Source of the DNA: Aquilaria yunnanensis
Lineage: Eukaryota > Streptophyta > Magnoliopsida > Malvales > Thymelaeaceae
Direction of reading: 5' to 3'
DNA: 64,000 nt
Assembly: GCA_039654915.1 (NCBI GenBank)
Contig: CM077593.1
Coordinates: forward strand, 78,348,501 to 78,412,500
In this document: piece after piece, positions 1 to 9,783 of the stretch
How the letters are laid out: the number at the start of each line of letters is the position of its first letter
Numbering within the stretch: position 1 is the first letter of the stretch
Program-made: the position numbers and the translations under genes
Notes under the pieces: model-generated
What the model saw: only the letters and a program-made list of their open reading frames with translations
What the model was told of the DNA's origin: nothing
Database searches by the model: none

Positions 1-400
1 AATAATGATTCTAAATTCCTAAAAGGTTATAACTCAAAGTGACAATATAATTTAAATACATTTGATCCTACGAACTTTTTAAGTTCTAAAATGATCGAGT
101 TTATAGTTTTATAAATTGAATTTGCAAAGTTTTGAACTATGTATTTTTATTAAAATAATTGTATATTAACATATTTATATCTAGTTAAATTAAATTTGTT
201 AGAATTTTTTTATGCCTAGTAATTTTTTAGTTATGAGGTACCTAAATGTTGAAATTTTTGTTTTAGTCACTCATAAAAATTGCAACATGGGCCTTTAAAC
301 TTTTCAAATATTTATATAAAAAATAAATTCCTTAATTTAAAATTTAGCAAAATCTAAATAAAAAATTAAATTAATTCAACTATTGTAGTTTATGCACCAA
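1..400. other. AT-rich DNA without a gene
   Basis: This stretch is AT-rich, with stops in all frames. I see no coding, RNA or repeat signature in it. Confidence 0.5.
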
Positions 401-612
401 TAACCCGATTAGACCCAAAACTCAAATAACCCAACCTGAAGTTACCCAAGACTGAAATTGACCCGACCTAAATTAAACCCGTACCCAAATAAGCCCAAAA
501 TGAATCCAAAATGAACCCAAACCCAAATAACTTGACTTGAACTCGAATTGATGCTAACCCGATTAAACCCAAACCTGAATGACCCGACCTAGTCAATTGC
601 CATCCCTAATGG
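401..612 (-). mobile_element. Terminal region of a non-autonomous hAT-type element
   Basis: The segment is a run of degenerate units built on AACCCGA, ACCCAAA and GACCCGACC. It ends at about 612 in TTGCCATCCCTAA, the reverse complement of the TTAGGGATGGCAA type of end. Many plant hAT elements and their MITEs start with such an end followed by subterminal GGGTCGGGTT repeats. Only this end is clear; the other end was not found and may lie left of the window. Confidence 0.5.
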
Positions 613-659
613 ACTTTCCTCTTCATTCCTTCCTTTAAACTAACTGCTATAAAACAATA

Positions 660-1490
660 AGTTTATATTAGAAATTTCACACACCTCAGCTGCTTTTGAA
701 GCTTTTGAAATGCTTCTAGCTTCAAAGACTTGGCCATCTCTACCACTTGATCTTGACCTCCACAGTGAACTAGCCAATCAACTCCATCCTTGATGAGCTA
801 TCTCAGAAAAGGGATGTGCATATTAATATGTTTACTATGACCATGCATGACTAGATTCTTATAGAGCTTTACTGTTGAATTATTTGTTACGCATTATTGT
901 AGTGAAATCCTCCTGAGAATGTCCTAGTTCCTTTAAGATTCTCCTCATCCAAATTGCTTGACAAGCACAACCAACTGCTGCCACAAACATGGGTTTTATT
1001 GTTGTCTTTCATCTGGATTGTCAATCAAAGTTGTAATCTTAGATGTAGCTGGTTTTAATGGTGTTTTGATCCTCGTATAGGGACCTCAAATTGGTCTTTG
1101 TAGGAGTATATATGCAGCCAATTATGTGTTTATTCTTGTATATTCTGTTAGAGTTGTAAAGGGGATTTTTTTTTTGTAGTAGAGAGGGATGGGTTCATCT
1201 ACTAGTTGAACCTTCTCCACCTCTATTTGCTATATCTTCTCTTTTATCAATGTATTTCATCCTGTTGTTTGAGAAAAAAAAAAAGCTTCCTCAAAGACCA
1301 AGCTACAACACTTGAACTCATCAAAAACATAAAACCATATGTGTTTTTTTTGTCCTTCATGTCACCAACATAGTCACTATATGCAAAAGCTACTAACTCA
1401 CGGAACTCACCTTTCCTATATTGAATCCCAAAGTTCACAAACCCCTCTAGATACTTAAGAGCTTTCTTGTGGAGATGGCCATTGTGTTAG
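660..1490 (-). pseudogene. Ty1/copia RNase H domain remnant, interrupted
   Basis: On the minus strand, positions 1438-1286 encode a copia RNase H segment: an AYSDYVGD motif, then a DKKNTYGFMF block and an SSVVAWS block. The domain resumes at about 1005-685 with CQAIWMRRILKELGH, then a HGHSKHI motif and the tail expected before the 3' LTR. In-frame stops are present, for example in the MRNK and IPFLR regions. The conserved stretch that normally joins the halves is missing and replaced by about 275 bp of unrelated DNA. It is a dead pol 3' end; no LTR or integrase was recognised nearby. Confidence 0.75.
1011..1285 (+). mobile_element. A-tailed insertion inside the copia RNase H remnant
   Basis: This segment separates the two RNase H halves. 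On the + strand it ends in 11 A residues (1275-1285), directly before coding sequence resumes. A 3' A-run suggests an RNA-copied insert such as a retroposed LTR transcript or SINE. Its text (tcttctcttttatcaatg) resembles the 3' part of a copia LTR transcript. Target duplications were not clear, so deletion plus filler DNA cannot be excluded. Confidence 0.35.
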
Positions 1491-2005
1491 GTTGACCCGG
1501 ACCTGATTCAGGTCAAACTCGGGCTTGGTGCTGCACGGAGTGGACTCAGCATTTGGTGGGGTGAATATGGGCCTAGAGGAAGAGGGAAGCCCATTTTAAC
1601 ACGGCTTGGCTCAATAACATAGTTAACCTGAACCAGATTGGGCTAGGTTGACCATTTTCTAAAGAATATTGTAGCATTTAAAAATTCAAAAAAATTTGAA
1701 AAAATTACACCCTGCCCCTCTAATGGCTCCAAACTTTGTTTTGGCCCCATACTTTTTACCCCCCTCCAATAGCCATTAACAGTTAGTTTTTAGGGGCTTT
1801 TTGGATAAACCACATTTTTTTCTCTCCGATAAATAGCTAGCCTCTCCCACCACACTTCCTCCTAACAAAGCTCTTTTCTCCAATCTCCATCTACAATATT
1901 CTTTCATTCTCTTTATTAGCTCTCTTCAATTTTCTTAATATTTTACTAATATTTTCTTAATCTCTTCCTAATCTTCTCTGCATTTACAATTATTTTCTAT
2001 CACTC
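1489..2005 (+). mobile_element. 5' flank and leader of the hAT element
   Basis: Positions 1489-1660 hold GACCCGG, CTCGGGCTTGG and GGGCTAGG words of the kind seen near hAT ends. A pyrimidine-rich leader (about 1820-2000, rich in ctctt and ttctc) runs up to the likely transposase start at 2006. The exact terminal inverted repeat was not located. Confidence 0.45.
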
Positions 2006-4070
2006 ATGGCTTCACGAGGAAAGAACTCTGGCAAAGGCAATGGTGTCACTGGCTCATCATTCGGCATCAGGGTTGGGTCATTTTTTTGAGGCCATTTTTT
2101 CCGCAAAAGTTGAGGCCCGCATATCCAAGAGGTTGCCGACAATGACACTAACATTGACATGATGAACCATGGCAGGGGCCTTAATGATCAACTCTCCGAT
2201 GATGACGTTGGGGAGGTTCCACTGACCCAAGACAATGCCAATGTGTCCCAATTGACACCACAAAGCACAAACCCAAAGTGACCCAAGGCAAATCCAGCAA
2301 TTTAAAGGCATCTCATTTGGGTGCATTGAAGGCACTTCCAACTCAATTGACAAACGCGGGGAGCTTCAGCAGTCTGGGTATTTTCCGATACAACAAAAAA
2401 ACTACTAGACAAAGACTAATTAATTGGATGATGATTACCGAAAAACCTTTTAAACAAGCTGAGGATGAACATTTAGAAATATTTATTGCTGAAAATCTAA
2501 ATCCAACTTATAAAAAAATGTCTAGGAAAATGGCTAGAAGAAAAAGCTTTAAATTGTATGAAGCTAGGAGAGGTGATTTACAAAGATATTTTTCTGCCTT
2601 TGATCATTGTTTGTCACTCACATTTAATATATGGACATCTCCAATAGGATATACTTACCATTGTGTCACTGTCCATTGGATAAATGATGACTAAGTTATG
2701 CAAAAATGAATTATTACATTTAAATGCATGGAATCTGATCATACAAGGTAGAATATTTTCAACTGTATTATTGAAAATCTGCGAGAATTTTTTGTTGCTG
2801 ATAAAGTCTTGTCCATTTCTTTTGATAATGCTTCAAACAATGATTTGACGGTGAGAGAATGGATAAAAGAGATAAAATGACCGCTTGAAGAGAAATTTTT
2901 CCATGTTCATTGCTTGTGTCAGATATTCAATTTATGTGTTCAAAATGGTTTACAATAATTACAAACTGAAATTACCTCAATATAGAATACTTTAATTTTT
3001 GTTAAAACAAGGAACAAATGGGCTCATGAATTTAAAATGTTTTATATTGAAAATGGAGTGAATTTTTCGTAGAAATTGTTTAAACTAGATTGCCCCACCC
3101 AATGGAATTGAACGTTTGAAATGTTGAATAATGTCCAACCGTGAGCAAATCTTTTGACTCAGTTTGTAAACTCAAGAATACAAGTTGAATGGCTAACCGA
3201 CAAGGTTTAGGAAAAATGTTTTAAGTTGGTTGAGTTGCCTAGATATTTTTATAAGGACATAAACTTTTTCTTTAGGGTTTATTATTCAACTATGCACTAA
3301 GTAATGATATATTTTGTAAACATCATCTATATTTTCAACCAATACAAGGACGATAAGTTTTGGCAACCAACTATTGAAGCAATGCAAAAGAAATGATTTG
3401 ATTATTTTCAAGAGATCTCACTAATTTATCTTGTTTCATGTGCATTAGACCCAAATGTCAAAATTGCGGGTTGTCTGCAATTGTTAGAAGCATACTATCA
3501 TACATATCTAGGCCAGCCACAAGTTTCTATATTTGCTATTTTTGTTAAAGTTGACTATGATTTGAGAAAGTTATAAAAACTCTACTCCGTTAAGCATTTT
3601 GATAAGGTTAGGTCATCTGAATCAACACTCGCTTGACATTCCGCCTCCTCCTTACTATCATGGTTTAATCCGGTGGCACATATTCTCAAACGACTAAGAC
3701 CCACAAACTTGGGTTTGACGGAAAGGTATGAATGCCCCCCCACTTTATTTGAAAACAATGATGAGGACATTCTCGAGTGGTACAAGAATAAGAGAGGAAT
3801 ATTTTCGGTCTTGTCCATATTGGTGTAAGAGATCTTGGCAGTACTAGTCTCTATCGTCGTCTTTGAGCCTACTTTAGTACTGGAAAAAAAGTCATCCCAG
3901 AGAAACAGGCAAGGCTCACACTGAAGTCATTAAGGTTTGCATCTGCAACCAAGATTGGGCCATTGTGGCTCTAAAGAAGCAAGGCATAAAGTGCCCAGAT
4001 GATAAGGTCCCATTCGATGAGTTGACATAAGAGTATATTGTAGGTTTTCATTTTAGTTTTTACATTGTAA
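2006..4070 (+). pseudogene. Broken hAT transposase (ricesleeper/daysleeper type)
   Basis: The reading frame opens at ATG 2006 with a low-complexity MASRGKNSGKG start and then shifts frame. The longest open part (2278-2694) carries LEIFIAENLNPTYKKMSR and the hAT hallmark SLTFNIWTSPIGYTY. Further on, broken by stops and frameshifts, are an SFDNASNND block (about 2817-2850), an FFHVHCLCQIFNLCVQNG block (about 2896-2950), a CPTQWN motif (about 3093-3110) and an LDPNVKIAG motif. The C-terminal dimerisation region is at about 3725-3990, with DEDILEWYKNK and then VCICNQDWAIVALK. The order and spacing match plant hAT transposases of about 650-700 residues. At least four lesions show it cannot make protein. 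Confidence 0.85.
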
Positions 4071-4740
4071 GAGAACTGATTATGCTATGAAGCACGGATC
4101 ATAGGTTTTACTTTTCACTTTTTTCCTGAAATGTTTCATTATTTTCAAGTGTAAGGCACGTTCAAAATAATGTAAGTGTCATTGTCTTTTTCATTAATAA
4201 AATTTACATCAACAATGGTGTTTTTCATCAAATTAAAACATCTTTATCCAAATTGCACTTGAATAATGTTTGAAGCCATCTTTTGGGACTTTTTTCTGTA
4301 ATCGTGAAAACTTGCCCTAACACAGACCTACCCTTGCCTAGTCTAGGCCTAATCCACCTATTATTTGTTTTGTTAGTTCCTAATTATTTCTTTTAGTAAT
4401 AGTTGTTTATTCTTTAGAATTAAGTTCCTGTTCATTTAAATAAACCAGTTGTTTATGTTTTCAAACTGTTCTTTTTATGTAATAGAATGTTTGCATTGTC
4501 TTATTAATAATGTAAGAGAGGTTTTTTTTTTTATGTCATGAATATGTTCTAAAAATGCTCCTAAAAAAAGAATTCAAGCAATAGGAAAAAAATAAAATGA
4601 AATAGACAAAAAGATAAAATAGTGCTGCAAATACTGTGGACATATGTCCAATTAGACATGGCAAACCCAAATTTACCCCTCACTAGGATAGGTAAATTCA
4701 ATCACGACCTAGCCTAAATCATGTTTCCTCCACTTCTTTT
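4071..4740. other. 3' flank of the hAT element and AT-rich spacer
   Basis: No coding signal. Around 4310-4360 and 4660-4710 are hAT-like words (TTGCCCTAA, GGCCTAATCC, ACATGGCAAACCC) that may be the distal end of the preceding element. I could not pair them firmly with its 5' end. Confidence 0.35.
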
Positions 4741-5264
4741 TGAGAGCATCAATTCTCTTAGCTAGTTGAGGTTCATGAGCATGGTCAAGACAACTGGCAA
4801 CAATAAAGACAGCAGACAATGATCAAGATGGCGGACAAAATCACGACTATATTGGACTTTATGAGATAACGGCAACAGAGAGAGCGGCAATGATCGAGAC
4901 GGCAGGCAAGATGACGGCAGCGGCAGATCAAGATGACAACAATGGCTAGACATGAAGAGGATGACAACGCTAGAGAGAGCTTGTGAGAAAAAGGTGGCAA
5001 TGAACAAAGCTTCAAATCTCTGATCAAGGCAAGAAGGAGGATGAGTTGAATTTAGAGCCAATGATTTGAGGCAAACCGAGGCAAAGCCTTCCTCAATTCT
5101 CTCACTAATTGCCTGAGAATCGGTGATCAAAGCGGTGATCGGTGGAGATCCGAGGCAAGGCGATGATTAAATGCGATGAGTGACGAAAGACGACTAGAGG
5201 ACAATGAGACAATGAGAAGCGATGATCCGAGCTGACGATGAGCATGCCTTCTGTCTGTAAAGAA
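4741..5264. other. Unassigned segment with GGCGG/GATCGAGACGGC words
   Basis: The segment is richer in GC than its surroundings and repeats words such as GACGGCAGGCAAGATG and CAATGATCGAG. Open frames here encode leucine/serine-rich low-complexity peptides with no family features. The similar style at 5750-6030 suggests both flank the spaced-repeat field as parts of one non-autonomous element. Confidence 0.3.
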
Positions 5265-5750
5265 AGAAATAGAAGACACTTTTATATTTTTTTGCAATAT
5301 AAGCTTTAGACATTGTTATATTTTACACATTTTGCTTTAATTTTTTTTATATTTATTTAGACACTTTTATACATTCATTCAGAAATTTTTTTATTGTTCT
5401 AGACAGTTAGTTTTTGAAAAGAATAAATTGTTTATGTATTAGTTCACACACTTTTAAATATTTTTTTAGATACTTTTTTACATTCATCAGACACTCCTTA
5501 TTACTTCGGGCAATTCTTATTTTTTTATAATAATAAATTGTTTGTAAATAGAAACTTTTAAATATTTCTTTAGACATTTTTTTATATTCATTCAAACACT
5601 TCATATTGCTTCGGACACATTTTATTTTCTGACAATAATAAAATATTTGTAAATTACTTCAAATACTTTCACATATTGCATTAGACATTTTTACATATTG
5701 TTTGAGACATGTTTACAAATTAGTTCAGACACTTATACAACGATGCATAT
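5265..5750 (-). repeat. Degenerate spaced repeat field (~30-35 bp units)
   Basis: A word of the form TAGACACTTTT/TTAGACATTTTT followed by an AT spacer recurs about a dozen times (near 5270, 5305, 5357, 5398, 5443, 5468, 5500, 5545, 5572, 5615, 5655, 5683, 5705 and 5728). On the minus strand the unit reads AAATGTCTAA or AAGTGTCTGAA plus AATAT spacer. Units are diverged and irregularly spaced, unlike a microsatellite. Confidence 0.6.
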
Positions 5751-6140
5751 TTTGACAGTAGGCAGTGATGGTTAAGATGGTGGCAGTGGCAATCAGAAGG
5801 TTGACGATGGGATAGGGGAGGTGTGCAACAATTGACGTGATCTAGACCAAATCTAGAGCATAGTAATGGTGGTGAAATCTGGAGGCGAGATCCAAAGGAA
5901 GAATGGTAGCGATACAATCTAAAGGCGAGATCGAGAGGAAGAACAACTGTGATGACGACGAGATTTGGAGGCGAGATCCTGAGGTATGACAGTTCAGCGG
6001 CAGCAGTGATGACAACACTAGAGGAAGCATTAGTAATGATGTAGGGTTTTTGTAAAGGGGAAAATTTTAACTAGGGATAATTTTGTTAATTTTTTGGGTG
6101 GTTAGTATCCTATATGTGGAGGATTAAGAAATGGGTTAGT
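5751..6140. other. Right flank of the spaced repeat field
   Basis: GGCGAGATC-type words recur three times or more (5880-5980). No coding signature is present. It probably belongs to the same anonymous element as 4741-5264. Confidence 0.3.
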
Positions 6141-6400
6141 GTATCTAAGTAGACATAGGTGCATAATAAAATAAGTAATAAAGTAGACATAAGAAGCTAG
6201 GAGGAAAAAAAGCTGCAACAAAATATGATTTGGGGAAAAAACAAAAAAGGAAAAAAAAAATAAGCAGCAAAATTTGGAAAAGAAAACTAAATGGAAAAAT
6301 GAAAAAAAAAAAAAGATACGCTAAAGGAAGAAGACGTGGAATCGGCAAATAAATAAATAAAAGGAAAAATAAGCTAATTTTCCCTGACCATTCTGCCAAT
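6141..6400. repeat. Purine-rich low-complexity tract
   Basis: The + strand is almost entirely A and G with several A-runs of 8-13 bases (6239-6316). Open frames on the other strand give only phenylalanine/leucine strings and are not genes. Confidence 0.6.
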
Positions 6401-6599
6401 TATGAAAGACTAAATTTTAGCACGCTAATATAACATACGTCTCAGGCAAGTCTGACCCTTAACTAAAATTCGAGATGCATAATTTTGAGAAAAATTATGG
6501 TGATCAAATGCACAAATTATTTTGATTTTTATTGTTTGGTACTCAAAATAGTATATAAAGAAGGGTAGGAAAGCATATGAGATAAAAAGTCTAGAAAAC

Positions 6600-8480
6600 C
6601 TAAACATATAAATGATTAAGGCTATACTAAAGCCATAAAAGAAGATGAGTTATCTATTGATGTTGAAGCCAAAATTGATGGAAATGAATCATTGACCGGA
6701 AAAGCTCCTAAATGGGAAAAACTGCACAGGAATTGAAAAACTCCAAATCCTCTAAATTCAATGAAGCATGTTGCTCCCATCATTTTGGTTGATATGTTTG
6801 GCTCTTGGTAAAATCAGCATTATTAAATACACCATTTAATGAGAGCAATTGTTGTCACTTTGCTAAGGCCATATCCAAAAATCCTAATCAAATGAAGTGA
6901 GGGTTGAAGCCCTGAACCTGGTAGGATTTGTTACTACCATTGTCATGTTTAATATGATCGGTCCCTATTGAAATTCACACTAATGATAGAATCATCCAAA
7001 GCGTAAAGTTGTTGGCACTTTGCAAAGAGACAATTAGATTGAGAGCTTTGATGTTTGCGACTCTACAGTCGACTTCTAAATGGTTAGTGGAACAATTACT
7101 ATTTGCAAAACTTATTGTTTTCAATGACTTTCTCTCAAGGCAAAGGAAACAGAAGTTAGAGCAAGAACTTGAATCATCCAGCCCATGAACTTGAACATGA
7201 AAGGCTTGATGAGATGAATTGGCAGTTTTAGCCTTGCTACCAACCTTCTTCCGCATGTGTAGAGAGGCATCTTGCAAATTTTGTTTCAATTGTTTTCTCT
7301 TCTCCTGATGACCTTGCACCTGAGCCTTAAATTGAAATGTGACTGAAAAGGAGATGCAGACAACCTATTTGTTTCACTATGGCACTGGCTAGGAGTTGTT
7401 GGAGTAGGAGAAAAATAGCCAAAACTGGAACCACACTATAAAGACTCACTAGAGCATCGTTTGTTGGAATCTTTGTGGAAAGTATCTTGGATGTACCAAG
7501 TCACTTTGTTTGATATAGTCAGGTGAGTAGATGGCTTATGACAAGGAGACTTTTTATGAATGGATGAACCACACCTAAGACAAATGCAACTCTTTCTTTC
7601 TTTCTTGAAGTAGGCAAACTTCCTTCTTGAGTAGATGTAAGAATGATCACGGCTAATTTATTGGTTGACAAAACTTGAGAAGTACTAAAGGAGGTCAATG
7701 AATGTGCAACCATATTGGTACCAGCAAACGTCTTACGTTGTTGCATCTGTCCCTTGACCACATCCAAATCTTGCAAGAGAATTTCGTTCTCTTTTTCCAA
7801 TTTGTCCATAATAATTTTGAAGGTCTGACATTTTGAGTTACAATTCTCATATTGTTGAGATACCTCTTGGAGTTGCTTGAGAAGTTTTGCATTTTGATTT
7901 TCAAGTTTATGAATTAGAGCCTCAGAGTTAGTCACTTTAGATACAAATTTTAGCCAGTGTTGCTGTAACTAATCTTTGAGATTGGGAATTTCATTTTCCA
8001 ACACTAAAATTCGAGAAAACGTCTGAACCTGTGTTGGGTTTTGATAGCCATGGGGAAAGTATTTATTCACCACAACTTGCAAAATCTCTACAAAGTTAGG
8101 CACGTGACTGCTGATTCCAATTGATAGCTTTCTGCTAGCCAGTATATCAAAGATTGCATCCTCAATTCTCGATAAATCAAGCATAAAGTATGCCCATTCT
8201 TGTACAATTGCATTCGAAGGAGATGGCTGCTCTAAATAACTTGACAATGCGTCATCATCAAATATATCACTAACATCAGAGTAATTTTCATAAACCACAT
8301 TAAAGGACCTATAATGATGATAGTTAGGCAACAATGGTTCTTTCCCCTTGCCACGATAAGGACTAGGCTTTGAAGATGAAGATGTTCCCTTGTAAGTCCT
8401 AGACCCCTTCATACTTGATATTATAACCTGCCCACCATAGAACCACCCACAAAGAACAATCTTCAACAAGAACACAAACT
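6600..8480 (-). pseudogene. Decayed element with coiled coil and CCHC zinc knuckle (possibly gag-like)
   Basis: Two minus-strand frames, 8475-7969 and 7935-7519, are separated by a single TAG and read as one protein. The first part has a serine-rich, basic start (MKGSRTYKGTSSSSK, likely start 8409) and an acidic DVSDIFDDDALSSYLEQ block. After the stop comes a heptad-rich coiled coil (about 7935-7740). A frameshift near 7600 then reveals CLRCGSSIHKKSPC, an exact CX2CX4HX4C zinc knuckle as found in gag or capsid proteins. Further basic sequence follows at 7319-6975. No protease, RT or integrase was seen. I do not recognise the family; an LTR retroelement gag or an endogenous pararetrovirus coat region are both possible. 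It carries a stop and a frameshift and looks inactive. Confidence 0.4.
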
Positions 8481-9400
8481 AAAAGCCAAATAAATTGGAA
8501 TGCATCGAGCAGATGGTGTTATAGGAGAGCAATTGACTGACGAGCGAGCATAGAGACTAAATTAATGCGGGAGGAACAAACTTAATGACACAGAAAGAGG
8601 GATACAAGAATACCAAAGAAAAAACCAGCTAGAGTTGGATAACAAAATAGAAAGTGAGGACACAAGACTCCAAATTGAAAAGAACCAAGAGTTAAACCAT
8701 GAGAAAAACAAAGGCAATCAGACACGGACAAGAACCAAAACAGGCTAGAACACAGGAAAAATCGAAAGTCCAAAGATAGATATAGGAAAGTACAAGAACG
8801 TCAAATCCAAAAGCCAAAATTGAAACAGAAACAGAAAGAACAAAACAGAAATTGCACATATAAAAATAAAAATACTGAAAAAATAAACGCTAGAAATTAA
8901 ATAACAACCAGAGCATGATAGAAGATCAATGATAAACTTAACGAGGTGAGAAGCTATCGGAAGGCAGGGGACTTAGCAATTCGGCGATTCGGCTCTCCAG
9001 CAAGTGTGGTCAATGATTGTCAAGGGACTGGGGTCAGGATCATCGGGGCTCTCCATCTCCATTCAAACAAGGTAGAGGGCTAGCGGAATTGTCGAGCTGG
9101 GCGACAGACGCAGAAAAGATGAGTCGCCTAAATGCACACATTAGACTTGGGCTTATAGAAGAACTAATTTTTGTCCCATAAATTTTTGGACCAACTGAAA
9201 TTATAAAATTCGTTTCTACGGAAAGTTGCAGTTCTCATGTTGCATATTATTAGTTCAAGAGACCTTCGGCGCTATCTAACATCAAAGAAACCGCCGTTTT
9301 CTCAGGGTTTAAGAAATGACAATATTAAGCCCAACGACGAGCTCACCAGAAGCAGTCTCTAATGGGTGGCAGAATTCGACAATGCACAAAACCTAGCATA
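8481..9400. other. Gene-free stretch
   Basis: Purine-rich on the + strand up to about 8960, then GC-richer at 8990-9130. It may contain the upstream or LTR part of the decayed element at 6600-8480. No identifiable LTR ends or coding region. Confidence 0.35.
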
Positions 9401-9783
9401 ATTTGTCTGCCGGGACTTACTGTTTTATACAACAGACATCCAAGTATGAAGTAGCTGTTATCAAATTACACACCTGAAACACAAGCCGTCTTCTCCTGGG
9501 CGTGCATTTACCGTATCCGTACAGAACGATGCAAATGTAGGGAACAATCTATTGTAACATCAACATTGACACTACCACAGGTGGAACAAAGCCGATCATT
9601 TTGCTACAAGCTTCGTAACTGACCATTTGATAATGGCTCTGGACTGAATCCTCAAGACTCCATAAACAGATTTTAGACATGGTTGGCTGACAATTAAGAG
9701 ACGTTTGGATTACCAGTGATCCATATTGCAAAATGAAAAACACATCTCAAGGGGCATGAAAGAGATAAAGGAAGGAATTACCC
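9401..9783 (-). other. Presumed 3' UTR of the LNK2-like gene
   Basis: The LNK2-like frame stops at 9784-9786, so the DNA just below is transcribed trailer. The poly(A) site cannot be fixed from sequence alone. Confidence 0.4.

Noticed and set aside
400..600. Telomere-like AACCC words
   Set aside because: They are degenerate and mixed with GACCCGA words and end in a hAT-type terminus, so they are subterminal transposon repeats, not an interstitial telomere.
4762..5130. 122-codon minus-strand frame rich in serine and leucine
   Set aside because: Low-complexity translation of a repeat-word segment; no domain, no splice context.
6145..6399. 84-codon hydrophobic frame
   Set aside because: It is a translation of a pyrimidine-rich tract (F/L strings), not a membrane protein gene.
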